Notes: a model not told the origin generated them from the sequence alone. Positions 8,849 through 19,025 are shown, numbered from the stretch's first letter. The stretch is DNA of 64,000 nt from Limimaricola sp964022235 (GCF_964022235.1 NZ_CAXHZL010000011.1:62001-126000), one strand, 5' to 3'. Numbers and translations are program-made.

Positions 8849-9925
8849 TCAGATGGCGCGGAACTGCTTGGACAGCTTGAGGCCCTGACCTTGGTAGTTC
8901 GAGGCGATGCCCGCACCGTAGAGGCGATCGGGGATCTCGGACATGCGCTCGTAGACCAGTCGGCCCACCACCTGACCATGTTCGAGCACGAAGGGCGCCT
9001 CGTGGCAGCGCACTTCGAGCACCCCGCGTGAACCCTTGCCCTGCGCTTCGGCATGGCCGAAGCCGGGATCGAAGAAGCCCGCGTAATGCACACGAAATTC
9101 CCCCGCCATGGCGAGATAGGGCGCCATTTCGGCGGCATAGGCCGGGGGGATGGTCACCGATTCGCGGCTGACCAGGATGTAGAACGCGCCGGGGTCGAGG
9201 ATGATCCTTCCCCGCGCGGCGGTGACCACCTCCCAGAACTCGGCCGGATCGTAGTGGTCGATGCGATCGAGGTCGATCACCCCGGTGTGGGGCTTGGCCC
9301 GAAAGCCTGCGCAGGAGGCAAGTTCCGGTGACAGATCGACCGAAAACCCGAGGCCCTCGGAGATCAGCGCCGGGCCATCGACCAAGGGCTCCTGCGCGTG
9401 CAGATTGGTCAGCTGCGCATCGTCGAGCACCGCCTGTCCCGCACGAAATCGGATCTGGTTGAGCTTCATGCCGGGCCGGACCAGAACCGAAAAGCTGCGC
9501 GGACAGATCTCGGCGTAGAGCGGGCCATCATGCCCCGGCGCAACGCGGTCGAACTCGGTGCCGCCATCGGTGATGAGCCGCGTCAGAAGGTCGAGCCGCC
9601 CGGTGGAGCTTTTGGCGTTGGCGACGGCCTGAATGCCATCGGGCAGCGACAACCGCTCCATCAAGGGCACCACGTAGACGCAGCCCTTTTCCAGAACCGC
9701 GCCATCGTCGAGGTCGATGCGGTGCATCTCGAATTCGGAGATCCGATCGGCGACCCGGCGGCCATCGCCCGTCAGGAACGAGGCGCGCACCCGGTAGGCG
9801 ACGCGGCCAAGCCGCAGATCGAGGCTGGCAGGCTGGATCTGGGCGGGATCGATCGGTTCGGACGCCGATATGGCTCCGATTTCGATCAACTCGGCGATCC
9901 CCTGGCGGGGCAGAACTCCGGTCAC
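8849..9925 (-). CDS. dcd: dCTP deaminase, long double-domain form
   Basis: It converts dCTP to dUTP on the way to dTTP. The 358 residues are about twice the length of enterobacterial Dcd. Two halves each resemble a dUTPase-fold unit: AKSSTGRLDLLTR and YAEICPRSFSVLVRPGMKLNQIRF in the first, FRVHYAGFFDPGFG and GVLEVRCHEAPFVL in the second. A long single-chain dCTP deaminase is known in alphaproteobacteria. The start is GTG at 9925, set by an AGGAGG sequence about eight bases upstream. It lies downstream of tRNA-Pro on the same strand. Confidence 0.85.
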   Translation of the reverse strand: MTGVLPRQGIAELIEIGAISASEPIDPAQIQPASLDLRLGRVAYRVRASFLTGDGRRVADRISEFEMHRIDLDDGAVLEKGCVYVVPLMERLSLPDGIQAVANAKSSTGRLDLLTRLITDGGTEFDRVAPGHDGPLYAEICPRSFSVLVRPGMKLNQIRFRAGQAVLDDAQLTNLHAQEPLVDGPALISEGLGFSVDLSPELASCAGFRAKPHTGVIDLDRIDHYDPAEFWEVVTAARGRIILDPGAFYILVSRESVTIPPAYAAEMAPYLAMAGEFRVHYAGFFDPGFGHAEAQGKGSRGVLEVRCHEAPFVLEHGQVVGRLVYERMSEIPDRLYGAGIASNYQGQGLKLSKQFRAI

Positions 9926-9949
9926 GGGCGGCTCCTCCTGACATGACGA

Positions 9950-9975
9950 CGCCCGCCGCTTTGAGGCGGCGGGCG
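9950..9975. terminator. GC-rich hairpin after tRNA-Pro
   Basis: CGCCCGCCGC (9950-9959) pairs perfectly with 9966-9975 around TTTGAG. It lies just beyond the 3' end of the tRNA gene on the minus strand, where it could stabilise or end the tRNA transcript. No T-run follows on that strand, so termination is uncertain. Confidence 0.45.
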
Positions 9976-9983
9976 GTCATAAA

Positions 9984-10060
9984 TGGTCGGGCTAGCAGGA
10001 CTCGAACCTGCGACCTTCCGTCCCCCAGACGGACGCGCTACCAGGCTGCGCTATAGCCCG
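9984..10060 (-). tRNA. tRNA-Pro (anticodon GGG)
   Basis: Read on the minus strand, a 77-nt cloverleaf with acceptor stem CGGGCTA/TAGCCCG, discriminator A and an encoded CCA. The anticodon stem TCCGT/ACGGA encloses loop CTGGGGG, giving anticodon GGG, which reads proline codon CCC. The T-loop is the standard GTTCGAGTC. A TATAAG box (10078-10083) 18 bases upstream is a likely -10 element. No integrase or attachment-site duplication is seen next to it. Confidence 0.97.
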
Positions 10061-10127
10061 ACTGAGGCTGCTAATGCCTTATACGGCGGACGGGAGCAAG
10101 CCGATTTGCACAAAAAATTTCAGGTTT

Positions 10128-10667
10128 TCAGAGCGGGCGATCGCGCGCGGCGATCATCCGCAGGCGCAGGCTTTCGATGCGGTGCAGCAGCGGCGCGATC
10201 CGTGCCGCGCGGGCCATGAGGCGGGCCGGATCGGCGGCCAGAACGGCCGAAAGCGGCGAGGCGGGCTGCGTTCGGGGCGCGGGGTTCGGCGCGGTGTTCG
10301 GCGTCGAATCCTCCTCGCGATCAAGCACGAGGACCGCGTCTTCGACGGCGTCGGCCCCGGACGCGATCCGGGGGCGGGGCGGCAGTGGTTCGGAGGCGGG
10401 CAGGCCGTGATCGGCGACGTGGCGCGCGCCTTTTTCCCGCAGCAGCTTCTGCACGCCCTTGATGGTCATGCCCTGATCATGCAGCAAGGCCTTGATGCCG
10501 CACAGAAGCGCCAGATCCTCGGGACGGTAATAGCGTCGCCCGCCGGCCCGCTTGACCGGACGCACCTGTGCGAACTTGCTCTCCCAGAATCGCAAGACAT
10601 GCGCAGGCGTGTCGAGCGCCTCGGAGACCTCGCCGATGGTTCGGAAGGCGTGGGCCGATTTCGCCAT
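10128..10667 (-). CDS. MerR-family transcriptional regulator
   Basis: A 179-residue protein with an N-terminal MerR winged-helix DNA-binding domain (about residues 8-75: FRTIGEVSEALDTPAHVLRFWESKF ... GRRYYRPEDLALL). The long Pro/Arg-rich C-terminus lacks an obvious metal-binding Cys cluster, so it is not a classical metal sensor. It starts 10 nt after the ihfA stop on the same strand and is probably cotranscribed with it. A MerR gene after ihfA is a recurrent arrangement in alphaproteobacteria; its targets cannot be read from the sequence. Confidence 0.88.
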   Translation of the reverse strand: MAKSAHAFRTIGEVSEALDTPAHVLRFWESKFAQVRPVKRAGGRRYYRPEDLALLCGIKALLHDQGMTIKGVQKLLREKGARHVADHGLPASEPLPPRPRIASGADAVEDAVLVLDREEDSTPNTAPNPAPRTQPASPLSAVLAADPARLMARAARIAPLLHRIESLRLRMIAARDRPL

Positions 10668-10677
10668 GAGTTCTGCC

Positions 10678-10980
10678 TCAGTCCTTGTTGCCCGAGGCGA
10701 CCTTGTCCTTCATCAGATGCGAGGAGCGGAAGGTAAGCACCCGGCGTGGGTGTATAGGCACCTCTTCGCCGGTCTTGGGGTTGCGCCCGATGCGCGCGGC
10801 CTTGTCGCGCACCGAAAACGTGCCGAAGGAGCTGATCTTCACCTGTTCGCCGGCCACCAGCGCGTCCGAGATATGGCCCAGCACCGTCTCGACAAGCTCG
10901 GCGCTGTCGTTTCGGGACAGTCCCACCTCTTCGTGCACGGCCTCGGCAAGATCCATCCGCGTCAAAGTCTTGTCCGCCAT
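10678..10980 (-). CDS. ihfA: Integration host factor alpha subunit
   Basis: IHF is a heterodimeric DNA-bending protein used in transcription, replication and recombination. The 100-residue product shows the HU/IHF fold: N-terminal helices (TLTRMDLAEAVHEEVGLSRNDSAELVETVL), the core VKISSFGTFSVRDKAARIGRNPKTGEEVPI, and the beta-arm HPRRVLTFRSS. The ATG at 10980 gives the usual IHF-alpha N-terminus MADKTLTRMD; 16 further upstream in-frame codons are not family-like. It follows fabH after 96 nt and precedes merR. Confidence 0.95.
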   Translation of the reverse strand: MADKTLTRMDLAEAVHEEVGLSRNDSAELVETVLGHISDALVAGEQVKISSFGTFSVRDKAARIGRNPKTGEEVPIHPRRVLTFRSSHLMKDKVASGNKD

Positions 10981-11076
10981 TTCGATCTCCCTGAACTTCC
11001 GCAACCTTAAGGGCAGGGGCAATTTCAAGTCAATCTCAAGTGGATGGATGACACTGTTGCAGCAGCAGAATGCCGA

Positions 11077-12048
11077 TCACCAGCGCAGGACCAGCGACCC
11101 CCAGGCAAGCCCACCGCCAATCGCCTCGGTGACCACGAGATCGCCAGGTTTGATCTGGCCCCGGGCGCAGCCGACGGACAGTGCCAGCGGGATCGAGGCC
11201 GCCGAGGTGTTGCCGTGATCCTGAACCGTCACCACGACCCGGTCCATGGACAGCCCAAGCTTCTTGGCCGTGGCCTGGATGATGCGGATATTGGCCTGAT
11301 GCGGCACGACCCAGTCGATGTCATCCGCACCGAGGCCCGCCTTCTCAAGCGACAGATGCGCGGTCTGGGCGAGCTTTTCGACCGCATGGCGAAACACCTC
11401 GCGGCCCTCCATGCGAAGATGGCCGGTGGTGCCGGTCGAGACGCCGCCATCGACATAGAGAATTTCACGGTGACGCCCGTCGGAGTTGAGATCGGCCGAC
11501 AGGATGCCCCGATCGGCAGAGGTGCCCTCGGCTTCCGTGGCCTCGAGCACCAGCGCGCCCGCGCCATCGCCGAACAGCACGCAGGTGGTGCGGTCGGACC
11601 AGTCGATGATCCGGCTGAAGGTCTCGGCCCCGATCACCAGCACGCGCTTGGCCTGACCGGTAAGGATCATCGCGTTGGCGGTGGTAAGCGCGTAGACGAA
11701 GCCAGCGCAGACCGCCTGGACGTCGAAGGCGAAGCCATGCGTCATGCCCAGTTCGCGCTGCACCATGGTCGCGGCCGACGGGAAGGTGAGGTCGGGGGTC
11801 GAGGTGGCGAGGATGATCGCGTCGATCTCGTCGGCCTCGATCCCGGCATTGTCCAGCGCCGCGCGGGCGGCGCGGGTGGCGAGATCCGAGGTCGACTGCC
11901 CTTCGGCGGCGATGTGGCGCCGCTCGATGCCCGACCGCGAGCGGATCCATTCGTCGGACGTGTCGACGAAGCTCTCGAACTCGGAGTTCTGCATCACCCG
12001 TTCGGGGAGGTAGTGCCCGACACCTTTGACGACCGCGCGAATGGTCAT
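11077..12048 (-). CDS. fabH: Beta-ketoacyl-ACP synthase III
   Basis: FabH condenses acetyl-CoA with malonyl-ACP to start type II fatty acid synthesis. The 323-residue protein carries the thiolase-fold triad: Cys near residue 114 (AVCAGFVYAL), His in WVVPHQANIRI and Asn in HGNTSAASIP. Its start overlaps the end of plsX by four bases, so phospholipid precursor and fatty acid initiation enzymes are translationally coupled, as in many bacteria. Confidence 0.97.
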   Translation of the reverse strand: MTIRAVVKGVGHYLPERVMQNSEFESFVDTSDEWIRSRSGIERRHIAAEGQSTSDLATRAARAALDNAGIEADEIDAIILATSTPDLTFPSAATMVQRELGMTHGFAFDVQAVCAGFVYALTTANAMILTGQAKRVLVIGAETFSRIIDWSDRTTCVLFGDGAGALVLEATEAEGTSADRGILSADLNSDGRHREILYVDGGVSTGTTGHLRMEGREVFRHAVEKLAQTAHLSLEKAGLGADDIDWVVPHQANIRIIQATAKKLGLSMDRVVVTVQDHGNTSAASIPLALSVGCARGQIKPGDLVVTEAIGGGLAWGSLVLRW

Positions 12049-13118
12049 GCCTTGATCTCCTTCGGAGCGTCTTGATGCGGGGCCGATACGCCGGCGATGC
12101 GGTGCGCCAGACGTTCGGAGAAATCCGAGCGGGCGAGCCGCGCGGCAAGGCTCAGCGCCGCGCTGACGCCGGTGGCATCGGCCGAGCCGTGGCTCTTGAC
12201 CACGAGGCCATTGAGCCCGAGGAACACGCCGCCGTTGACCTGTCGCGGGTCGATCCGGGTCTTGAGCCGCGCCATCGCACCGCGCGTGAGCAGCGCCGCG
12301 ACCTTGGAGGCGACCGAGGACAAGAACGCCTCGCGCAGCAGACCCGAGATCAGCGTGGCGGTGCCTTCGCCGGTCTTGAGCGCAACGTTGCCGGTAAAGC
12401 CGTCGGTGACGATCACGTCGACGCGGGCCGACGGAATATCGCCACCCTCGACAAAGCCGACGTATTCGAAGTCGCCCTTGTCGGCAGCCGAGGCGATCAT
12501 GTCAGAGGCAACCTTGAGCTCGGCGCGGCCCTTGTGCTCTTCGGTGCCGACGTTGAGCAGGCCGATGCGCGGCCGCGTCAGCCCCAGGCCATTGCGTGCG
12601 TAGGAGGCACCCATCATCGCATAGGCGAGAAGATCGTCCTGATCGGCGCGGATATCGGCGCCGACGTCGAGCATGACGTTGAACCCCTGCGGATTGCGCG
12701 AGGGCCAGAGACAGGCGATGGCAGGGCGGTTGACGCCCTCGGCCTTGCGCAGCCGGATCATCGAGATGGCCATCAGCGCGCCGGTGTTGCCGCAGCTCAC
12801 GCAGACGCTCGCCCGGCGGTCGCGCAGGGCCTCGACCGAGGACCACATCGAGGTGGCCTTGCCGCTGCGCATCACGTTGCTGGGTTTGTCGGTCATCGCC
12901 ACCACGTCGGTGGCATGGACGATCTCGACCCGCGAGGCGACGTCCGAGCCCTTGAAAAGCGGCTCGAGGATCTCGCGCTGACCGTGCAGGAGAACCTGCG
13001 CGGCGGGGTCGGAGGAAAGGAATTTGGTCACGCCAGCGGCCACGACAGCCGGACCCTGATCGCCGCCCATGGCGTCGACGGATAGCGTGATGGATCGGTC
13101 TTGGGACAAGCCCGTCAT
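12045..13118 (-). CDS. plsX: Phosphate acyltransferase PlsX
   Basis: PlsX makes acyl-phosphate from acyl-ACP, the donor for PlsY in phosphatidic acid synthesis; it is a peripheral membrane enzyme. The 357-residue protein has the diagnostic start SVDAMGGDQGP, the central ALMAISMIRLRKAEGVNRPA and VMLDVGADIRADQDDLLAYA, and a C-terminal GLNGLVVKSHGSAD. The ATG at 13118 is the first in frame before the conserved start. A 133-bp gap separates it from rpmF upstream. Confidence 0.96.
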   Translation of the reverse strand: MTGLSQDRSITLSVDAMGGDQGPAVVAAGVTKFLSSDPAAQVLLHGQREILEPLFKGSDVASRVEIVHATDVVAMTDKPSNVMRSGKATSMWSSVEALRDRRASVCVSCGNTGALMAISMIRLRKAEGVNRPAIACLWPSRNPQGFNVMLDVGADIRADQDDLLAYAMMGASYARNGLGLTRPRIGLLNVGTEEHKGRAELKVASDMIASAADKGDFEYVGFVEGGDIPSARVDVIVTDGFTGNVALKTGEGTATLISGLLREAFLSSVASKVAALLTRGAMARLKTRIDPRQVNGGVFLGLNGLVVKSHGSADATGVSAALSLAARLARSDFSERLAHRIAGVSAPHQDAPKEIKA

Positions 13119-13251
13119 CGCGGCCCCGATGCTCTGGGCGCGGTCATTTCAGGCGCGCGCCGGTGTCGATGCGGCAGACTTTCGGGCGGTGCCCCGAGGG
13201 GCGGCGCGGTCCGGGTCGAAACCCGTCCCGCGCCAAAGCCCGGCGACGGGC

Positions 13252-13458
13252 TTACGCCGCGTCGTCGTCCAGCTCGGTCTCGGCGGCCTGCGCGATCACT
13301 TCGCGATCGGCATAGCTGCCACAGGACGGGCAGACGTGATGGGGGCGCTTGAGCTCCCCACAGTTGGTGCATTCGTTGGGGTTCGCGCCGGTCAGGCCGT
13401 CGTGGGCCCGACGCTGGTTGCGGCGCGACTTGGAGATCTTGTTCTGCGGAACGGCCAT
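13252..13458 (-). CDS. rpmF: 50S ribosomal protein L32
   Basis: A 68-residue ribosomal protein starting MAVPQNKISKSRRNQRRAHD. It has two Cys-x2-Cys pairs (CTNC and CPSC) forming a zinc ribbon, so this is the zinc-binding form rather than the Cys-less paralogue made under zinc starvation. Position between DUF177 and plsX is the standard bacterial arrangement. Confidence 0.97.
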   Translation of the reverse strand: MAVPQNKISKSRRNQRRAHDGLTGANPNECTNCGELKRPHHVCPSCGSYADREVIAQAAETELDDDAA

Positions 13459-13666
13459 GTCACAACCTCGAAGGAATCTGGCTCTAGTCTAAGTGGGCGC
13501 GGAAAGTGTTTCCGGCCCGGCTGGCGGGTGGGCACATGGCCCCGGTCAGGGGATCCATCCCGCGACGTCCGGCCGCTCTTAGGCGATAAGAACCGGACTG
13601 TCGAGCCGTGGAATGGAAAGAGGCCGCGAAAATACTGCGGTCGCGGCGGAAAGCAAGAGAAACGTA

Positions 13667-14230
13667 TCAATCGGCGGTGTCTTCGTCCCCTTTCAGACGG
13701 TCGCGCAATCCCTTCAGCCCGGCAAAGGGCTTCACGTCCTCATCGGTGAGCGGCTCCGCCCCCGGCTCGGCCACAGACAGGTCGCCCGTGCCCGCACCCT
13801 CGGCGCGCGGATAGTCGGGCAGGGCCAGCGCCAGCGCCTCGATCATCACCGCGGCGATATCGAGCGCCGATGGCAGAGGCTCGATCGTGTCGTCGCCCGA
13901 CATCTCGACCTCGGCGGCCTCGGGTTCGGTCACGTCGGCGAGATAGCGGCGGGTCACCTTTTCGTCGATCCGCGTCACCACCGGCTCGAGCGTCACCACG
14001 CAGTCCTGCACCACGGTCGCGCCGAGATCGGCCTCGAGCCGCCAGCCGCGGCTGTCTTCGGGGGTCAGCACCGCGCGAAACCGCAGCTTGCGGATGCCGC
14101 GGATGTCCAGCTTGGCCGCGATGGCGGCGCGGGCAGGCGCATCGGGCTCGATCGACGTCTCGGTGTCGCGGCGTTGCGACAGGTCACCGAGGCGGATCAC
14201 GTGTCGCGGCAGGGGGGTCGCCTCGGGCAT
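13667..14230 (-). CDS. DUF177 family protein (YceD-like)
   Basis: A 187-residue member of the DUF177/YceD family, which sits next to rpmF in most bacteria and has been tied to 23S rRNA accumulation. Visible family features are the central VVQDCVVTLEPVVTRIDEKVTRRY and an acidic C-terminal half. It is divergent from bamE with a 92-bp shared control region. Downstream, 208 bp precede rpmF and include a degenerate copy of the AGTATTTTC motif near 13630. Confidence 0.85.
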   Translation of the reverse strand: MPEATPLPRHVIRLGDLSQRRDTETSIEPDAPARAAIAAKLDIRGIRKLRFRAVLTPEDSRGWRLEADLGATVVQDCVVTLEPVVTRIDEKVTRRYLADVTEPEAAEVEMSGDDTIEPLPSALDIAAVMIEALALALPDYPRAEGAGTGDLSVAEPGAEPLTDEDVKPFAGLKGLRDRLKGDEDTAD

Positions 14231-14272
14231 GGTCCGCTTCCTTCCTTGAAGATATGCATGGCATTGTTGTAA

Positions 14273-14289
14273 GCGGCTTTAGAAGCCGC
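14273..14289. promoter_or_regulatory. Perfect palindrome in the DUF177/bamE divergent promoter region
   Basis: GCGGCTT-TAG-AAGCCGC lies midway between the divergent starts at 14230 and 14323. It could be an operator or a hairpin in the bamE leader; no matching regulator was recognised. Confidence 0.35.
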
Positions 14290-14322
14290 AAAGGCTTGAG
14301 GCAAGAGCAGGGGCAGGCGCAG

Positions 14323-14799
14323 ATGGGCATGGATACCGGCCGTGACAAGATCGGCCGCGGCATTCGCCGCGGCGCAGCCCTCGTGGGGCTTGCGGGGCTC
14401 GTGGCCTGTAGCCCGACCGAACGCTACCACGGCTACGTGCCGGGCGATGCGGTTCTCGAGACGATATCGCTCGGCGAAAGCCGCGACGCCGTGATCGAGA
14501 AGGCCGGTGAGCCAACCACCGCGGGCGCGCTTGGCGACAACGACGTCTATTACGTGCGTTCGGTGTTTCGCCATTACGGCTTTTTGGCCCCCGAAGAGGT
14601 GACCCGCGAGGTCGTGGCGATCAGCTTTTCGCCAGCGGGCGGCGTGTCGAACGTGGAACGCTTCGATCTGAGCGACGGGCGCATCGTGCCGCTGACCCGC
14701 CGGGTCACCGAGGACAGCGTCGAAAGCGGCACGTTCCTGCGGCAACTGGCGGGGGCGGCGGGCAACTTCGACCCGAGCGCGCTGATCAACGACGAATGA
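14323..14799 (+). CDS. bamE: Outer membrane assembly lipoprotein BamE
   Basis: BamE is the small lipoprotein of the BAM complex that inserts beta-barrel proteins. The 158-residue protein has a lipoprotein signal with lipobox LVAC (GLAGLVACSP, about residues 20-29), then a SmpA/OmlA fold (VLETISLGESRDAVIEKAGEPTTAGALGDNDVYYVRS). The ATG at 14323 puts the signal peptide at the N-terminus; ATG 14329 is equally possible. Divergent from DUF177 and convergent with msrB. Confidence 0.88.
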   Translation: MGMDTGRDKIGRGIRRGAALVGLAGLVACSPTERYHGYVPGDAVLETISLGESRDAVIEKAGEPTTAGALGDNDVYYVRSVFRHYGFLAPEEVTREVVAISFSPAGGVSNVERFDLSDGRIVPLTRRVTEDSVESGTFLRQLAGAAGNFDPSALINDE

Positions 14800-14807
14800 G
14801 CCGGGGC

Positions 14808-15218
14808 TCAGGCCGCGGTCTCGTCCGAGGTTGCCGGTTTGAACTCCAGCGCCACGCCGTTCATGCAATAGCGCAGGCCGGTGGGCGCGGGGCCGTCGGG
14901 GAACACGTGGCCCAAATGCGATTCGCAGGCGGCGCAATGCACCTCCGTGCGCTTCATGAAGAAGCTGCGATCCACCTGCTCCTCGACCGCCTCGGGCGTC
15001 AGCGGCGCATAGAAGCTGGGCCAGCCGGTGCCACTGTCGAATTTGGTCCGGGACTCGAACAGCGGTCTGCCGCAGCCCTTGCACGTAAAGGTGCCGGGCG
15101 TCTTGGGGAAATCGTCGTGGCTGAAGGCGCGCTCGGTCCCGTGCTTGCGCATCACCTTGTATTCGAGGTCGGACAGCTCTGCCCGCCATTGCTCGTCGGT
15201 CTTGTCGATCTTGTCCAT
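14808..15218 (-). CDS. msrB: Peptide-methionine (R)-S-oxide reductase
   Basis: MsrB repairs the R-epimer of methionine sulfoxide in proteins. The 136-residue protein has both zinc-binding pairs (C46/C49 in CKGC, C95/C98 in CAAC) and the catalytic cysteine C118 in LRYCMN, with SGTGWPSFY and HLGHVFPDGP motifs. Free-standing, not fused to MsrA. It converges on bamE with an 8-bp gap and is divergent from the acyltransferase gene. Confidence 0.95.
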   Translation of the reverse strand: MDKIDKTDEQWRAELSDLEYKVMRKHGTERAFSHDDFPKTPGTFTCKGCGRPLFESRTKFDSGTGWPSFYAPLTPEAVEEQVDRSFFMKRTEVHCAACESHLGHVFPDGPAPTGLRYCMNGVALEFKPATSDETAA

Positions 15219-15283
15219 CAGGTCCTCCGTGATCTCGTCTCCCTATGTAGTCAGCCCGGCCCGAGTTGCCAGCGGGGGCCGGC

Positions 15284-16012
15284 ATGAGCGTGATCCTGGC
15301 GCGGGGGCGCATGGTAGCGCGAGAGGCTTTGGGCGACGCGCGGGAGCGGGCCATGGCGCTGCGCGAACGCTGTTTCGTGACACTGGGTGGGGCCAAGGCC
15401 GATGCCGACGAGTTTGACGCCTTGTGCAGCCACGTTCTGATCGAGGATGCGGCGGGCCGGGCGCTCTGCTCGTTTCGCTGGCGCGTGTTCGAGCCGGGCG
15501 CGGTTTCGGGCGCGGCCAGCGCCGAGGCCTATGACCTCGCGTCCCTTGCAGAATGGCCGGGGCGGCTGATGGAGATCGGCCGGTTCTGCACCGCGCCAGA
15601 GGCGCGCGACGGCGAGGCGCTGCGCCTCGCCATCGCGGTGCTGACGCGGCTGGTGGTCGAGGCGCGCGCGACGCTGCTCTTCGGCTGTGCCTCGTTTCCC
15701 GGCACGGACTCTGAACCGCATGGCCCTTCACTCGCATGGCTGGGCGCGCATCACCTTGCGCCTGCGGGGCTAAGGCCGGATCGGCGAGCGGCGGAGACGC
15801 GCGGACTTGCCGGGCCGATGACCGATCCGCGCGCCGCCCGCGCCGGGCTGCCGCCCCTGCTGCGCAGCTATCTCGGCATGGGCGGCGTGGTGAGCGACCA
15901 TGCAGTGATCGACCGCCGCATGAACACGCTGCATGTGCTGTGCATGGTCGATCTCGCCGCGATCCCGCCGGGCCGGGCCCGGGCGCTGCGCGCGCTCGCC
16001 TTTGGCCCTTGA
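15284..16012 (+). CDS. OlsB-like GNAT acyltransferase
   Basis: A 242-residue protein of the hemolysin-type GNAT group that includes ornithine lipid synthase OlsB, which moves a 3-hydroxyacyl chain from ACP to ornithine. Support comes from MEIGRFCTAPEARDGEALRLAIAVL, the LLFGCASFPGTD segment and the C-terminal LPPLLRSYLGMGGVVSDHAV followed by a VLCMVDLAAIPP ending. No separate OlsA acyltransferase is in the window, so ornithine lipid synthesis is a family-based inference. The ATG at 15284 follows a GGGGG stretch. Confidence 0.7.
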   Translation: MSVILARGRMVAREALGDARERAMALRERCFVTLGGAKADADEFDALCSHVLIEDAAGRALCSFRWRVFEPGAVSGAASAEAYDLASLAEWPGRLMEIGRFCTAPEARDGEALRLAIAVLTRLVVEARATLLFGCASFPGTDSEPHGPSLAWLGAHHLAPAGLRPDRRAAETRGLAGPMTDPRAARAGLPPLLRSYLGMGGVVSDHAVIDRRMNTLHVLCMVDLAAIPPGRARALRALAFGP

Positions 16013-16043
16013 TAAGCCGCGCGCCGCCCTCTAGCTGGCGGGC

Positions 16044-17873
<1,830 letters not shown>

Positions 17874-17898
17874 TCTTCAAGACTATATGACAAAACGT

Positions 17899-17933
17899 AA
17901 AAAGCCCGCCTTCGGAACGAAGGCGGGCTTTTT
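17899..17933. terminator. Bidirectional intrinsic terminator
   Basis: A 15-bp perfect stem (17899-17913 with 17919-17933) with core GCCCGCC, loop GGAAC, flanked by A5 and T5 so it works on both strands. It separates the ABC-F gene from the convergent iron-binding protein gene. Confidence 0.93.
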
Positions 17934-17948
17934 GTTCGCTTGGGCCGA

Positions 17949-18950
17949 TCAGCCGTCGAAGTTCACTTCTTCCATGATCCGCAGCGCCGCCGGGCGGTGG
18001 TCGGCGATGGTCGGAAGGTCGGTCTCGTCGGCGGTGAACTCACCCCAGCTCGCCACCAGTTCAGAGGGCGCGACACCGTTCAGGACGGGGTATTCGTTGT
18101 TGGCCTCGGCGTAGACGCCCTGCGCCTCGGGGGAGACGAGGAATTCCATGAACTGGATCGCTTCGTCGCGGTTCGGCGCGGCTTGGGTCAGGGCAACGCC
18201 GGAGACGTTCACATGCGTGCCGCCGGCTTCGAAGGTCGGGAAGACGATGCGCACGGAGTCGGCCCATTCAGTCTGCTCGGGGTCGGCGACCATCTGGCCC
18301 ATGTAGTAGGTGTTGCCGAGCGAGATGTCACACTCACCGGCCCAGATTGCCTTGACCTGCGCGCGGTCGTTGCCCTCGGGCTTGCGCGCGAGGTTGGCCT
18401 TCACGCCCTCGGCCCACTCTTTGGCGTACTCTTCGCCGTGGTGCTCGATGACGGCGGAGACCAGCGCGAGGTTGTAGTTGTGCAGGCCCGAGCGGGTGCA
18501 GATCCGGCCCTTCCACTTGTCCGAGGCGAGGTCCTCGTAGGTGGTGATCTCACCGTCGGCGACGCGTTCCTTGCTGGCATACACAATGCGGGCGCGGGTG
18601 GTCAGGGCGAACCAGTCGTTGTTCTCGCCGCGCAGATTGGCGGGAACGGCCTCGGTGAGCACCTCGCTCTCGACGGGCTGGGTCACGCCCGCGTCGACGA
18701 TCTGGCGCAGGTTGGCGATGTCGACCGTCATCACCAGATCGGCGGGCGAGCGCTTGCCCTCGGCCTCGAGCCGCTCGACCAGCCCGTCCTCGACGAAGGC
18801 GAGGTTCACGGCGATGCCGGTGTCGGCGGTGAAGGCATCGACCACCGGCTGGATCAGCTCGGGCTGACGCGTGGTGTAGACGTTCACGTCGGCCACGGCG
18901 GTGGTGCCCACGAGGGCTGCGGCAAGTGTGAGGACGGGGCGAAGGGTCAT
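17949..18950 (-). CDS. Ferric-iron ABC transporter substrate-binding protein
   Basis: A 333-residue periplasmic protein of the FbpA/FutA family (extracellular solute-binding family 1). The signal peptide is MTLRPVLTLAAALVGTTAVA; the mature part begins DVNVYTTRQPELIQPVVDAF and contains WFALTTRARIVYASKER and the C-terminal SNTYYMGQM-like segment (LGNTYYMGQM), where tyrosines of this family bind Fe3+. No permease or ATPase gene is adjacent, so it works with a transporter encoded elsewhere. The ATG at 18950 starts the signal peptide and fits the mapped promoter. Confidence 0.87.
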   Translation of the reverse strand: MTLRPVLTLAAALVGTTAVADVNVYTTRQPELIQPVVDAFTADTGIAVNLAFVEDGLVERLEAEGKRSPADLVMTVDIANLRQIVDAGVTQPVESEVLTEAVPANLRGENNDWFALTTRARIVYASKERVADGEITTYEDLASDKWKGRICTRSGLHNYNLALVSAVIEHHGEEYAKEWAEGVKANLARKPEGNDRAQVKAIWAGECDISLGNTYYMGQMVADPEQTEWADSVRIVFPTFEAGGTHVNVSGVALTQAAPNRDEAIQFMEFLVSPEAQGVYAEANNEYPVLNGVAPSELVASWGEFTADETDLPTIADHRPAALRIMEEVNFDG

Positions 18951-18984
18951 GTGGCGCTCCAAATCAGCGTTTCTGTTGGCGGCG

Positions 18985-19022
18985 CTTAAACCCGAGTGAT
19001 TTGCTAGGGTCAATACCCGAGT
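18985..19022 (-). promoter_or_regulatory. Iron-binding protein promoter with direct repeats
   Basis: On the minus strand TTGACC (19008-19013), 17 nt, then TTTAAG (18985-18990). Two copies of ACTCGGGT (19015-19022 and 18990-18997), 25 bp apart, flank the -35 and abut the -10. The layout suits a repressor; the regulator is not identified. Confidence 0.55.
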
Positions 19023-19025
19023 TTT

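Noticed and set aside
9984..10060. tRNA-Pro as an integration site for a mobile element
   Set aside because: No integrase, no duplicated tRNA end and no change in gene type on either side; neighbours are core genes.
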